From: Shewanella yunxiaonensis
GTDB taxonomy: Bacteria > Pseudomonadota > Gammaproteobacteria > Enterobacterales > Shewanellaceae
Length of the DNA stretch: 64,000 nt
Direction of reading: 5' to 3'
Assembly: GCF_018223345.1 (NCBI RefSeq)
Contig: NZ_CP073587.1
Location: 345,001-409,000, forward strand
Of this stretch, positions 28,954 through 38,951 are shown one piece after another; position 1 is the stretch's first letter, and every line of letters starts with the position of its first letter. Position numbers and translations under genes: made by a program. The notes beneath the pieces are model-generated. The model worked only from the letters and a program-made list of their open reading frames with translations. It ran no database searches and was not told the DNA's origin.

Positions 28954-30063
28954 ATGACCATTACCCCGCGCACTGTAACCTCACCTAAAAAGTTTATCAT
29001 CGGCAAAGGTCTGCTTGGCCAAATGCAGGACTATGTTAAGGATTTCGGTGATAACGCTTTTATCATCAGCGATGAATTCATTCTGAATCGAGTAAAAGAT
29101 GAGGCGGTCAGCAGTTTGACCGACGCCGGCATTAAATCGGCTGTCGAAAAATTTAATTACGAATGTAGTGAAGCTGAGATCAAACGTCTCGGTGCTTTGG
29201 CAGAACAGCAACGTGCTAACGTGATTGTGGGCGTGGGTGGCGGTAAAACCCTGGACTCCGCTAAATCTGTTGCTTACTACCATAAACTGCCAGTGGTACT
29301 TTATCCGACAATCGCATCCACCGATGCGCCTTGTACCGCGCTGGCGGTAATCTACACGGAATCTGGCGAATTCGAACGTTACCTGTTCCTGCCACAGAAT
29401 CCTGATGCGGTGATTGCCGATACTTCCATTCTGTGTGCGGCTCCGGCTCGCTTCTTTGCGGCGGGTGTTGGCGATGCGTTGGCCACGTACTTTGAAGCCC
29501 GTACCTGTTATGCCGCTGACGGCGTGAATTTGGTGTTGAAAAAGCCGTCACGTACCGGCTTGGGTCTGGCCAAATTATGTTTTGAGCTGCTGAGCGAAAA
29601 CGTTGAAGCCGCCATGGATGCTGTCAGGAACAAGATTGTCACGCCAGCGTTGGAACAGACCATTGAAGCCACTATTTATCTGAGTGGTGTCGGGGCGGAA
29701 GCGGGTGGCCTGGCATGCGCTCACGCAGTCAATAACGGTATGTCTGCAGTCCCCGATCTGCACCGTGCTCAGCATGGCGAGAAAGTGGTATTTGGTCTGT
29801 TAACTCAGCTGGTGTTGGAAAATGCACCTAAAGCAGAAATTGATGAAGTGATCCGTATCATTAAGGTGGCAGGTTTACCGCTGACCCTGGCCGATATGGG
29901 GCTGAAAACCTTCGTTGAAGCCGAGTGGCGTAATGTGGCCAAAATTGCCTGCGCCGAAGGTGACACCATGGGCAATATGACCATGGAACTCAGTGAGGAC
30001 GATGTCTATCAGGCGATGATTGCCGCCAATGCCCTGGCTGAACGTTATAAAGCTCAGGAATAA
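28954..30063 (+). CDS. gldA: Glycerol dehydrogenase
   Basis: 369 residues of the Fe/Zn-dependent polyol dehydrogenase family. The NAD motif is GVGGGKTLDSAKS; family blocks are PTIASTDAPCTALAVIY and GVGDALATYFEAR (metal Asp). The metal His residues are in ACAHAVNNGM and HRAQHGEKVVFG. It oxidises glycerol to dihydroxyacetone with NAD. GGAGG precedes the ATG. It is a single-gene unit with its own terminator. Confidence 0.93.
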   Translation: MTITPRTVTSPKKFIIGKGLLGQMQDYVKDFGDNAFIISDEFILNRVKDEAVSSLTDAGIKSAVEKFNYECSEAEIKRLGALAEQQRANVIVGVGGGKTLDSAKSVAYYHKLPVVLYPTIASTDAPCTALAVIYTESGEFERYLFLPQNPDAVIADTSILCAAPARFFAAGVGDALATYFEARTCYAADGVNLVLKKPSRTGLGLAKLCFELLSENVEAAMDAVRNKIVTPALEQTIEATIYLSGVGAEAGGLACAHAVNNGMSAVPDLHRAQHGEKVVFGLLTQLVLENAPKAEIDEVIRIIKVAGLPLTLADMGLKTFVEAEWRNVAKIACAEGDTMGNMTMELSEDDVYQAMIAANALAERYKAQE

Positions 30064-30078
30064 CCAAAAATTCAAATA

Positions 30079-30108
30079 AAATCCCCGTCTTAGTGCGGGG
30101 ATTTTTTT
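30079..30108 (+). terminator. gldA terminator
   Basis: 9-bp stem AAATCCCCG/CGGGGATTT followed by a T run. Confidence 0.88.
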
Positions 30109-30198
30109 ATCCGCCATCATCGAATGAGCTAAAATTAACGCATCCTATGTGGGTTAACTGACCAGGATGGTCATAAAGGTGTATCTAAGGAGAATGAG

Positions 30199-30603
30199 TT
30201 GAAAAGGATATTATTCACAGCAGTTTTACTGCTGAGTTCTGGTCTGAACTCCGGCGGCGCGTATGCTAACGGCAATAATAGTCTCAACAGCGAACTAGGG
30301 CATTTTTCGGGTGGGGTGCTCTCATCCGGCGCGATCACTGCCCTGAGCCACTATTATTTGCCACAACAAAACCGCCGTTGGAACGGGTTCTGGTTGCCGA
30401 CCGCCGTCAGCACCTTAGCCGAGTTTCGTGAATATTCCGTGGGTGACAATACGGCCGGCGAAGCGTTGCTGGATGCGTCTGCATTTGCTGTCGGTGCAAT
30501 GTTAGGTAGTCTGGTGACAGATAAATACCTGCTAGCACCTGTGGTAAAAAATGAAGCTGAAGGTGGGCGTTTTGTCGGCGTCAATCTGGCATTCAGCTTT
30601 TAA
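30199..30603 (+). CDS. Small exported protein of unknown function (TTG start)
   Basis: 134 residues from TTG at 30199; AAGGAG lies 6 nt upstream. A signal peptide MKRILFTAVLLLSSGLNSGGAYA is followed by Gly/Ala-rich segments with two amphipathic or membrane-like helices (FSGGVLSSGAITALSHYY, ALLDASAFAVGAMLGSLV). It ends in FVGVNLAFSF, a terminal Phe pattern seen in outer-membrane beta proteins. It resembles small lipid-A- or YfiM-like periplasmic proteins, but I do not recognise it. Confidence 0.7.
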   Translation: MKRILFTAVLLLSSGLNSGGAYANGNNSLNSELGHFSGGVLSSGAITALSHYYLPQQNRRWNGFWLPTAVSTLAEFREYSVGDNTAGEALLDASAFAVGAMLGSLVTDKYLLAPVVKNEAEGGRFVGVNLAFSF

Positions 30604-30611
30604 CGGTGTAG

Positions 30612-30643
30612 AAAAAAATCCCTGCCGAAGCAGGGATTTTTTT
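30612..30643. terminator. Strong bidirectional terminator
   Basis: A 14-bp perfect stem (seven A, then TCCCTGC, pairing with GCAGGGA and seven T) has a CGAA tetraloop. T-tracts on both strands serve both convergent genes. Confidence 0.92.
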
Positions 30644-30650
30644 CTAGTGA

Positions 30651-32051
30651 CTACGGTACTAATGGCAGCGATTTGCCATTAATATTCCCGATCCCTTGCT
30701 GCAGTGATAATTGACTACTGTATCCATTTCCCTGTTTTACGATAAAGCCCGCAGCTGCGAGTTGTTGCAGTATTTGCGCAGATTTTTCGTCTAGGAACTG
30801 CTGACGTTCTGCGGCAGAGGCGGCCATGACGCTCGGATTTTTAGCGAGTTGCTCAGTCAGGACCCATTTCGAAAATTCTTTAGCAACGCCTTCATCCATC
30901 GACACCTGAGAGTCTGCTTTCAGATGTTTCAGCCAGAACTGCTGATGAGTTAAATCCTGGAAAGTGACATTTGCGACATCTTCCACTGTACTTTTCAGTA
31001 CGCCGGAGAATTTACCTTCGGGTAACCGACCACTGATATCGGTGATATTGATTTCGGGTTGTTTTGCCAATAATTCGGGAGCCTTTTGCGCTATAAACAG
31101 GAGTAACTGATTGGCCTGTTCTTTCTCTGAATAGTCTTGACTAAACAGCTCATGAGCAAATTCTTGATATTCCTGCATAACTGCCTGACTGATATGATTC
31201 ACTTCCAGGGTTAATTGCAGATCTGACGCTTTGTAATCGGGTAGGGTGATTTCGCCCAACGCATATTTTACCGTGGTATCGCCAGTATCATTCTGTTCAT
31301 CTACTTTTGTTACCGCAGTCAGTTCCAGCGCCTTTAAGGTCGCCGGAATACTGGTAATGCTTGCCAGAGTCATGCTGAATTTGCCATTGTAAAAGCGCCC
31401 GCTTATCAAGGTCGCAAGATCTCCTTGTAAATTGGCATTCACCAATAGCTCATTCGCCGTACCATTCAACGCCGCCTCTTGTGTTGAGGACACGACTACC
31501 TTGGCAACTTTTCCTTGATAGCGCAGATGGTCTGCCTGACAACTCGCGTGTGACTGGTAGCCACTAAAGTTGATAACTGCGTCAGAATCAGGAAGATGAA
31601 ACGTTAGTGCCGGCACCGTTTCTTTGATCGAGACGGTATTGCCTAAAGTGTTGACTAACGTCATTTGGTACAACGGACTTGTTTCATCCCATTGCAGCCA
31701 TTGCCGTAATTTGCCAGCACTGATCTGTACCTCGGAATATGACCAGCCGATGAAGGCGCTATCGACAAACAACAGCGGGCCAAATTTGCTATGCACATGA
31801 ATGTCGGTGGTTAATTGTGGTAACTGGGTATGACCGTAGGTCCCGAGCACTAACTGTAATTGTAATTCACTGTCCTGACTGAACCAACGTTTGTCAGTAC
31901 TGATAATCGCCAGTTTGTAGGCTGGATTCTTGTTGATTTCATTAACAATATTGTGGAGTTGTTGTTGGTAATTGTTGCCTATTACTTTGGGGGCAACCAC
32001 AGCAGCCCCGGCTAGGATGACCACCAACATTGCAAATAACAGCTTTTTCAT
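30651..32051 (-). CDS. YdgA-family (DUF945) protein
   Basis: 466 residues from MKKLLFAMLVV (ATG at 32051, AAGGA 6 nt upstream); a longer in-frame ATG at 32096 lacks a ribosome site. One N-terminal membrane anchor is followed by a long beta-rich periplasmic region. It has the family's KVIGNNYQQQLHNIVNEINKN start and GRFYNGKF, and a Gln/Ala-rich end. Its function is unestablished; in E. coli YdgA is associated with membrane and motility phenotypes. Confidence 0.85.
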   Translation of the reverse strand: MKKLLFAMLVVILAGAAVVAPKVIGNNYQQQLHNIVNEINKNPAYKLAIISTDKRWFSQDSELQLQLVLGTYGHTQLPQLTTDIHVHSKFGPLLFVDSAFIGWSYSEVQISAGKLRQWLQWDETSPLYQMTLVNTLGNTVSIKETVPALTFHLPDSDAVINFSGYQSHASCQADHLRYQGKVAKVVVSSTQEAALNGTANELLVNANLQGDLATLISGRFYNGKFSMTLASITSIPATLKALELTAVTKVDEQNDTGDTTVKYALGEITLPDYKASDLQLTLEVNHISQAVMQEYQEFAHELFSQDYSEKEQANQLLLFIAQKAPELLAKQPEINITDISGRLPEGKFSGVLKSTVEDVANVTFQDLTHQQFWLKHLKADSQVSMDEGVAKEFSKWVLTEQLAKNPSVMAASAAERQQFLDEKSAQILQQLAAAGFIVKQGNGYSSQLSLQQGIGNINGKSLPLVP

Positions 32052-32242
32052 CTGAAGTCCTTTTCCCAAATCACTGAATGTTGTGGTCTGTATCATACTG
32101 GTATTTATATTCGTTACAGTTGGGTTACTGGTGAAAACTATGTAACCAGACGTTTTCTATACTGTTTTAAGGTGGCACTTGAGTATTTGTGAAGTCACTT
32201 ATGAGCTTTTCAACATGCCAGCAGATAACCAAGGAGGTAGCG

Positions 32243-33670
32243 ATGACAGCTAACAGCAGAACAGCCGCAGCGGCGCAGCGCGAAGAGAGTGACAGCATGG
32301 GTAAAGTCTCAGTGCCAGCAGCGCATTATTGGGGCGCTCAGACGCAACGCAGCATTGAGAACTTCGGCATTGGTGGCGGCCAGCGCTTTAGTTTTCCACC
32401 AGTTTTTATCCGCGCTTACGCCATTTTGAAAAAAAGTGCCGCATTGGCGAATCGGCAGCTGACACTGCTGACGCCTGAGCTCGCCGACGCGATCGTTGCC
32501 GCGGCAGATGAAGTCATTGCCGGGAAACTGCCACAAGAGTTTCCGCTGGTGGTATGGCAGACCGGCAGTGGTACTCAGACCAATATGAACTTGAATGAAG
32601 TGTTGGCGGCGCGCGCCAATGAACTTCTGACTGGCCAGCGCGGCGGCAAAGTGCCGGTGCATCCTAACGATCATGTCAACAAAGGCCAGAGCAGTAACGA
32701 CACCTTTCCTACCGCCATGCATTTGGCCGCGAGTGATGCGTTGGCACATCAGTTAATGCCGGTGATGGGTAACATTATCGCGGAACTTCAGCAAAAAGCC
32801 GCGGACTGGCAGTCGCTGATAAAAATTGGCCGCACGCATTTGCAAGATGCAACACCGCTAACCTTGGGGCAGGAGTTTGCTGCGTTTGCCGCACAATTGC
32901 AGTTTGCCAGAACAGTTCTTAAGCAAGCGCTTAACGGTACGTTGGCATTACCCATCGGCGGCACCGCGGTCGGCACCGGGTTAAATACCCATGCACAGTT
33001 TCCAGCGTTAGTGGTGCAGTACGCCAGCGATAACTTGGCGTTGCCGCTACGAGAAATGGACAATAAATTTTTTGGACTTGCGGCACATGAACCGCTGGTT
33101 CAGCTCTCTGGTGCGCTGAAAACCACTTCAGTGGCCGCGATGAAACTGGCTAATGATATCCGCCTGCTCGGTAGCGGTCCGCGCTGCGGTCTTAATGAAT
33201 TATGGTTACCTTCCAATGAGCCAGGCTCCAGCATCATGCCGGGGAAAGTCAATCCAACTCAGTGTGAAGCGCTGTCGATGGTATGTTGTCAGGTAATCGG
33301 CAATGATGCCGCCGTGACCGCTGGTGGCATGCAGGGGCATCTGCAGCTTAATGTATTTAAGCCGCTCATCATCCACAATGTGCTGCAAAGCATACAGTTA
33401 CTGACCGACGCGCTGGCAAGCTTTCAGCAACACTGTTTAGTCGGAATTGTGCCAAACCAAGCGCAATTAGCGCATAACCTCAATCATAGTCTGATGCTGG
33501 TAACGGCGCTGAATCCAGTTATCGGTTATGACAAAGCGGCGCAGGTAGCCAAGAAAGCCTTGGCAGACAATATCAGCTTGCAGCAAGCAGCGGCACAACT
33601 GGGATTCCTGAGCAAGGAGGCGTTTAATCAAGCTGTACGGCCAGAGCAGATGTTGGCCCCAAAATCCTAG
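32243..33670 (+). CDS. fumC: Class II fumarate hydratase
   Basis: 475 residues from the ATG at 32243, which has AAGGAGG 5 nt upstream. It interconverts fumarate and malate without an Fe-S cluster. The fumarase/aspartase signature [13 protein letters not shown] is present, along with [13 protein letters not shown] and the catalytic-site region [12 protein letters not shown]. Being oxygen- and iron-independent, such enzymes often serve iron-poor or oxidative conditions. That fits the iron-uptake genes downstream, though no Fur box is seen here. Confidence 0.96.
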   Translation: MTANSRTAAAAQREESDSMGKVSVPAAHYWGAQTQRSIENFGIGGGQRFSFPPVFIRAYAILKKSAALANRQLTLLTPELADAIVAAADEVIAGKLPQEFPLVVWQTGSGTQTNMNLNEVLAARANELLTGQRGGKVPVHPNDHVNKGQSSNDTFPTAMHLAASDALAHQLMPVMGNIIAELQQKAADWQSLIKIGRTHLQDATPLTLGQEFAAFAAQLQFARTVLKQALNGTLALPIGGTAVGTGLNTHAQFPALVVQYASDNLALPLREMDNKFFGLAAHEPLVQLSGALKTTSVAAMKLANDIRLLGSGPRCGLNELWLPSNEPGSSIMPGKVNPTQCEALSMVCCQVIGNDAAVTAGGMQGHLQLNVFKPLIIHNVLQSIQLLTDALASFQQHCLVGIVPNQAQLAHNLNHSLMLVTALNPVIGYDKAAQVAKKALADNISLQQAAAQLGFLSKEAFNQAVRPEQMLAPKS

Positions 33671-33771
33671 TAAAATGCTAACAACGTTGCCTCGATTAGC
33701 GACCCGATAGCTGGGAACTCGCGGTGGAGCAAAACAACATAACGGCTACCGCGGTGTGCCCTAAAACTTGG

Positions 33772-33816
33772 GTGACTCATGGACAATTGCAGCAATGATG
33801 CGCGTCCATGAGTCAC
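33772..33816. repeat. Inverted repeat between fumC and DUF3325
   Basis: Perfect 13-bp arms GTGACTCATGGAC/GTCCATGAGTCAC separated by 19 nt, at the junction of convergent genes. It may act as a bidirectional terminator, but there is no T-tract. Confidence 0.55.
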
Positions 33817-33828
33817 TGTTGTGATTAG

Positions 33829-34128
33829 TTAATGCTTGAGTGACAACACTACCAAACCCAATATCTGGGGACGATAAGTCAGCAATAAAATCACCGTCGC
33901 TAATGCGGCGGTGAGCGTAACAACCCAGCCCACAAATGCGAGTGTGGGCTCGCCTTGCTGCAGACCCAGCCACAGCGAAATCAGCAGTAATCCCCAGCCA
34001 CCAGCTGTCAGCAGACGTGTATGCCCCTTATGCAGACTTTGACTAATCACTTTTGAGGCGTTACGGCCGGTACAGATGCAGAGCAAATTAAAACCCAGTA
34101 ATGCCAGCATAAATGACAGTAACCACAT
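33829..34128 (-). CDS. DUF3325-family small membrane protein
   Basis: 99 residues with three membrane segments and the family-like start MWLLSFMLALLGFNLLCICTGRNASK. It directly follows the PepSY protein (1-bp gap). Genes of this type accompany PepSY and DUF3649 proteins in siderophore uptake operons. The exact role is unknown. Confidence 0.8.
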   Translation of the reverse strand: MWLLSFMLALLGFNLLCICTGRNASKVISQSLHKGHTRLLTAGGWGLLLISLWLGLQQGEPTLAFVGWVVTLTAALATVILLLTYRPQILGLVVLSLKH

Positions 34129-34129
34129 C

Positions 34130-36160
34130 TTAGACTCCTTGGTTATGGGGGGTTAGCGGCGCATCTTTTTCATCTGTCGTAGCGATTGCACGGCTGCGGA
34201 TTTTACTGGCGGTATAGCATAGTGCTATGCCAAGCCCCAATGTCGTAAGGTCGACGCCTGCAACGGCATATTGCCCCCGAGAGATGCTCTGCCATATAAA
34301 GGCTCCACCGCTGATGCCGTTTAGCACTGGCATTGCTGCCAATAACACGCCCGCCAGCCATAGCTGTTCTTTCCAGGCTGCACCATAGGGGCGAATAAAC
34401 GCGTGGATGAATGCCAGTAGCCACACACCAAAAAAGCTATAGATCTCCAGTTGTTGACGGCCATCCATTGCCGCGGGCACTAGCCGATTGGCCCAAAAAT
34501 ACCCGCCGAGTGCGAGTATTAAGCCAGCGACTGCGGCGACATTGAGCCTTTGCACCAGTCGATGGCCTGTGGGTAAATAACCCAATTGTTGTTGAGTTTT
34601 TTCCCTTGCTACCAGCCACATGGCTAAGCCAGAGGCTATCATCAGACAACCTAAAACACCGCTTAAAAACAACAAGCCCCGCACTAACGGATTGGCAAAT
34701 AATCCCATGTGTGTTGCCGTCATAAAGCGCCAGATGAACGCTGAATTGGAGTGGGACTGCGACGTCCCGGTCAACAACTCGCCGGAGATGCCATTATAGT
34801 TCAGCGTCTGCAGGCTGCTGCGACCACCAAACAGCTCACCCTTCAAGGTTGTCACCGCAACATTTACATCGACTTTCCCAGGATTATTAATGGTGACACT
34901 GCTGATCCCTTCCGGACTGCGATTGCGCGCATCGGCGAGGATTTCACTTAGATTCGGCAACGGTGCTTGAGCGGCAGGTGCCACAAATCCGGCATCGGGT
35001 CGTTTTCCGCGAATGTCACGCATAAAACTGCCGATATCACCGTCATAGTTGGCACCTGCCACCATCGGTAGCAATTGCCCCGCTACCAACAATAATCCTG
35101 AGAACGTGAAGATCAGGTGAAATGGCAGCGCTGCAACACTGCTGGCAGCATGACCATCGAGCCAGGAACGCTGGCCTTTAGCGGGTCTAAATGAGAAAAA
35201 GTCTTTGAAGATATTACGATGAATAATGACTCCAGTGATGATGGCCACAAACATAAACAGTGTGGCAATACCTACAATAGTGCGGCCAAGGCCCCGTGGC
35301 ATGCCGTAAAGTTGATAATGGAATTGATAGAGAAAGTTGCCGCCAGCAGTTTCCCGAGCATGGAGCTGGTTGCCCGTCGCAGGATCCATCAGCAGCTGGT
35401 GCATACCTCTAGCCCCATTGGCCTGATGTCGTTGTTGCTCACTAGCCACGCTGTTTCCCTCAGCCTGGCGGTTCGTAGCCCTTGCGGTGTTTTCTCGCTC
35501 AGTAAACGCCGCTGTGTTTAGATTGTTGCTGCGAAAAGCGCTGTGCTCAGCATTTGGCTGCTGCATGTTGCTATCAGTTTCGGTATCGTGATTTTTTTCA
35601 GCGTGTTGCCAGTAATTGTCACTCGAAGGTCGAGGTTGTTCCGCATCGCTGTCGCGGCGCTCCGGCCTATTGTGCCAAGCGGAACCTTCCGGTTTTATCC
35701 TCGCAGACGCAGCGTCAGCATCGGCCTTTTGCCGCTGATGATGGGTGAACGGCGAATGGTCCTGGTTATTGGTGCCTTGGGCTGTTGCAGCGTTGTCAGC
35801 GGTTTGTTTAGCATTTTCACCGCCACCACCATTATGGCTGTGACCATCTTGTGCTTCACCTGGATTACTCCAGCGCATGGTATAGATAGGGTTACGCGGG
35901 TTCGGTAGTTCGATATTCCACTGCTCTGCAGCTGGGGCCTGTTGCTGTAACAGTGTCAATGCCCGTTGCAGCCCTAAGCCATTATCATGAATTGAGGCCT
36001 GCTGGATTTCTGGCTGCATCCAGTTGGTGAGCTCTTGCCGATAAAAAGACAAGGTACCTGTGACAAAAATCGCAAACAGTAGCCAGCCCATCAATAAGCC
36101 GGTCCAGGTATGCACCCAAGTCATTGATTTACGAAGACTACGTGGTTGATCGAAGTTCAT
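34130..36160 (-). CDS. PepSY-domain membrane protein with a large hydrophilic insertion
   Basis: 676 residues from the ATG at 36160 (GGAGG upstream, overlapping the stop of the gene before). An N-terminal helix (MTWVHTWTGLLMGWLLFAIFV) is followed by a PepSY-like periplasmic domain and further helices, as in PiuB/iron-uptake flavoreductase-like proteins. Residues about 100-252 are a low-complexity Asn/Gln/His/Ala-rich insertion inside the periplasmic loop. The family then resumes with RGMHQLLMDPATGNQL and FLYQFHYQLYGMP. Probable job: reduction or release of iron from siderophores taken up by the TonB receptor. Confidence 0.87.
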   Translation of the reverse strand: MNFDQPRSLRKSMTWVHTWTGLLMGWLLFAIFVTGTLSFYRQELTNWMQPEIQQASIHDNGLGLQRALTLLQQQAPAAEQWNIELPNPRNPIYTMRWSNPGEAQDGHSHNGGGGENAKQTADNAATAQGTNNQDHSPFTHHQRQKADADAASARIKPEGSAWHNRPERRDSDAEQPRPSSDNYWQHAEKNHDTETDSNMQQPNAEHSAFRSNNLNTAAFTERENTARATNRQAEGNSVASEQQRHQANGARGMHQLLMDPATGNQLHARETAGGNFLYQFHYQLYGMPRGLGRTIVGIATLFMFVAIITGVIIHRNIFKDFFSFRPAKGQRSWLDGHAASSVAALPFHLIFTFSGLLLVAGQLLPMVAGANYDGDIGSFMRDIRGKRPDAGFVAPAAQAPLPNLSEILADARNRSPEGISSVTINNPGKVDVNVAVTTLKGELFGGRSSLQTLNYNGISGELLTGTSQSHSNSAFIWRFMTATHMGLFANPLVRGLLFLSGVLGCLMIASGLAMWLVAREKTQQQLGYLPTGHRLVQRLNVAAVAGLILALGGYFWANRLVPAAMDGRQQLEIYSFFGVWLLAFIHAFIRPYGAAWKEQLWLAGVLLAAMPVLNGISGGAFIWQSISRGQYAVAGVDLTTLGLGIALCYTASKIRSRAIATTDEKDAPLTPHNQGV

Positions 36161-36474
36161 GCTACACCTCCAACCGGTAATAACCACAACATTAAGCCGG
36201 CAATGGCAGACGGAACTGCCAGACCGAGTGTGGCACGCATGATGGTGCGGGCCTGGAACGCATAAATGACGGCTAATAGCTGCACAATAAATCCAAGCAT
36301 CAAAGCGCTCATCGTGGCGTCAGCACTGGTCATGGGGAAGGTTTTTGCTATCAACATGCCAATAATACTGGCAACGGCATAGCCGCCTGGGCCTGCAAGC
36401 AAGCAGCGTAAACTAATGTTCAGCCAAGGAGTCCGGTCAATGCTTCCTTGATGAGATATGGCGGATGTGGACAT
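36157..36474 (-). CDS. DUF3649-family iron-uptake membrane protein
   Basis: 105 residues with three hydrophobic segments and the conserved region LRCLLAGPGGYAVASIIGML. The last codons overlap the start of the PepSY gene (ATGA). It lies between the TonB receptor and the PepSY protein in a typical siderophore cassette. Confidence 0.82.
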   Translation of the reverse strand: MSTSAISHQGSIDRTPWLNISLRCLLAGPGGYAVASIIGMLIAKTFPMTSADATMSALMLGFIVQLLAVIYAFQARTIMRATLGLAVPSAIAGLMLWLLPVGGVA

Positions 36475-36528
36475 GGCATCTTCTCATAATTAATTAATAA
36501 TTTATTAGAAATTTTCTACGTTTAGCAA

Positions 36529-36550
36529 ACCGCACTCCACGGAGTGCGGT
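36529..36550 (-). terminator. Hairpin after the TonB receptor gene
   Basis: ACCGCACTCC-AC-GGAGTGCGGT; the T-tract is weak. It may be partial termination or processing between the receptor and the membrane genes. Confidence 0.45.
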
Positions 36551-36580
36551 CAGCATCAAGTGCTAATTCACTGCTACAAA

Positions 36581-38911
36581 TTAAAAGGAATATGTCGCCG
36601 AGGCATAGTAAGCCCGCCCCGGTTCGTTGTAGGTATTCGCCCCCTCTGATGCCCCGGTCGATTCTCGGAATAGACGGCGGTCAGTCAGGTTATTGATACC
36701 AAAGCCAAAGCGCCATGAATCGTTAAGGCGATAGTTGCCTCCCAAACTGAGCAAGCTGTATGGGTCTCGCTCTCGCAGATAGTCGCCTTCAGCGGCTGCT
36801 CCGGTGAAGGTAATCGTTTGTGGCTTTTGCTTTCCGTAGCGCGTCCAGGTGAATGACAACGTCAGATCATCCGTCGCTTCCCAGTCGAGCATGGAGTTAA
36901 TGGTGTAGCGCGGGATGACAGACAGTGGTTGACCGGTATCTTCATTCCGGTTTTTATTCATATATGTCACATTGGTATTCCAGCTCAGGGTTGCACCATG
37001 TTCCCCAATTAGCGGTACTTTCAGGTTTCCTTCCACCCCTTCCACAATGGCCTTGGAGGCATTGGTCCACTGCAATAGATATGCGCCGGATTCTGTCTCA
37101 CCATAAGGCACCATTCCGGAAACAATTTTGTTGTCATAATCATTACGAAAATAGGTGACACTGACATTCCAGCCTACATACTGGTATTGCAGTCCCAACT
37201 CTTTATTGATGCTGGTTTCCTGTGCCAGATTATCATTACCTAAGATGTAGCAGCCGCTACCTTGACTCGGATAATCGTTCGGGCAGCCAGTGCCACGGGT
37301 GTAGTACAGATAATTGGGATTAGATTGATACAGATTGGGTGCCTTAAATGCCTTGGCAATGCCAACTCGGAGTGTCAGGTCGTCAGTTAGCTCGTAAGCA
37401 CTACTGAGATAAGGGCTCCAGTTATTGCCAAACTGATCATAGTGATCTAATCGCAGCCCCGCCGTCAGCATCCATTTATGGGTCAATTCAATGTTATCTT
37501 CAGCATAAAGCGCCTGGTATTTTGCTTCAGACTTGCCATCCCGATCGCTATCGCTGATCCCCTCGATGCTGCCGCCTCCGGAGGTAGTTTGCGATGTAGA
37601 ATAAGGGTCATCTAACTTATCCTTACCGATTTCGAACCCAACGGTAGTGTTGTGGGCACGGTGCCATCGTTTAAACGGCACACTCGCGCTTCCAGTTAAC
37701 AGTAAGGTTTCATAAGTTGAGGTGGACCAGCCACTGTCGTTAATGCTGCCTTCGACGCCGCCAACTAAACCTTCATTCATTCGGTAGTTGCGGGTATTTT
37801 CGTATGAGATGCTGAGGTTGGTATCACCCCAATCCCAGCTACCGCGATGGCTAATCGCACCGCTACTGCGATACATAACATTAGTTTCAGCCCCTTCATT
37901 CGCAAGGTCGGTCAAGGTTGTGGAGCCATTGCTATTTACCGCACGGTCACCGGAGTAGATATTGCCCTGACGGCTATACGATGCCTCAAATTCAACAACT
38001 TGTTGTTTGTTGGCATCCCAGCGGAGTAAGCCGCTGATATCTTTATTGCGTACACCTTCTCGGCCCGCGGGGGCGGTGGCGGTATCGCTGGTGGCGTATT
38101 TAGCGTTTAACAGCGGACTGTCGGCATCAGTTTTATTGATATTGCCGTAAGTCCGAAATGACAGATTGTCGGTTACGCCACCGGAGAGATTGAATCCAGC
38201 GCGCTCACTGCTGCCCTCAAGGTCATCTTCGGGCTGGCTGGTATAAAGATTAACCGATCCCTTCCAGGTTTTTGTGGGCGCTTTGGTGATGATGTTCACT
38301 ACGCCTCCCGATGCGCCGGAACCGTAGCGAGCCGCCGCTGGGCCACGCAGGACTTCAATGCTTTCGACCGCTTCCGCTGGCACCCAATTGGAGTCGCCGC
38401 GACTGTTACGCTCTCCTGACTTGCCCATGCGCACGGAACTGCGCGATGACACAGGCTTACCGTCGACAAGGATCAGCGTATTTTCTGGCCCCATACCACG
38501 CAAATCGATTTGGCGGTTGTTACCATATTGCCCCGAGGCGCTATTACCGGTGAGGTTAACTCCGGGCATTTTGCGGATCAGTTCGGACAAATCGTTGGCC
38601 GGAGGTCGGCGTTCCAGGTCATCCGCAGTGATAATTGATACACCCAGTGATTGCTTTATCTGCTGTTCTGCAGTGCCAATGACGGTGATTTTTTCAATTT
38701 TCTGCTTAGCATCTTTTTGATGCTTTTTGCCCTTGTGGCCGTGATGCTTGTTGTTTTCATTGTCACTGTCACTGCTGGTTGTGCTACTCGTTGTTTGATC
38801 AATTACACTTTGACTTTCTGTATGATCTTCTGCCGCAGTGGCCATAGATGCACACAGCGCAATAGTGAGTGCGCTTGCCACTGAGATAGAGGTTGGGACT
38901 AGACGAGTCAT
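36581..38911 (-). CDS. TonB-dependent siderophore receptor, FepA/PfeA type
   Basis: 776 residues. Signal peptide ends near MATAAED. Residues about 42-70 form an unusual Ser/Asp then His/Lys-rich stretch (KHHGHKGKKHQKDAKQK) before the TonB-box-like KIEKITVIG. The plug contains RPPANDLSELIRKMPGVNL, IDLRGMGPENTLILVDGKP and VLRGPAAARYGSGASGGVVNI. The barrel follows and ends with YASATYSF, the terminal Phe of outer-membrane barrels. The plug is close to catecholate (enterobactin) receptors. A Fur box lies 22 bp upstream, so it is iron-repressed. Confidence 0.93.
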   Translation of the reverse strand: MTRLVPTSISVASALTIALCASMATAAEDHTESQSVIDQTTSSTTSSDSDNENNKHHGHKGKKHQKDAKQKIEKITVIGTAEQQIKQSLGVSIITADDLERRPPANDLSELIRKMPGVNLTGNSASGQYGNNRQIDLRGMGPENTLILVDGKPVSSRSSVRMGKSGERNSRGDSNWVPAEAVESIEVLRGPAAARYGSGASGGVVNIITKAPTKTWKGSVNLYTSQPEDDLEGSSERAGFNLSGGVTDNLSFRTYGNINKTDADSPLLNAKYATSDTATAPAGREGVRNKDISGLLRWDANKQQVVEFEASYSRQGNIYSGDRAVNSNGSTTLTDLANEGAETNVMYRSSGAISHRGSWDWGDTNLSISYENTRNYRMNEGLVGGVEGSINDSGWSTSTYETLLLTGSASVPFKRWHRAHNTTVGFEIGKDKLDDPYSTSQTTSGGGSIEGISDSDRDGKSEAKYQALYAEDNIELTHKWMLTAGLRLDHYDQFGNNWSPYLSSAYELTDDLTLRVGIAKAFKAPNLYQSNPNYLYYTRGTGCPNDYPSQGSGCYILGNDNLAQETSINKELGLQYQYVGWNVSVTYFRNDYDNKIVSGMVPYGETESGAYLLQWTNASKAIVEGVEGNLKVPLIGEHGATLSWNTNVTYMNKNRNEDTGQPLSVIPRYTINSMLDWEATDDLTLSFTWTRYGKQKPQTITFTGAAAEGDYLRERDPYSLLSLGGNYRLNDSWRFGFGINNLTDRRLFRESTGASEGANTYNEPGRAYYASATYSF

Positions 38912-38932
38912 TAATTACTCCATTTTAAATAT

Positions 38933-38951
38933 TAATGATAATCGTTATCAT
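38933..38951 (-). promoter_or_regulatory. Fur box of the TonB receptor
   Basis: TAATGATAATCGTTATCAT, with symmetric arms ATGATAA/TTATCAT, is a near-consensus 19-bp Fur box. Confidence 0.85.
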
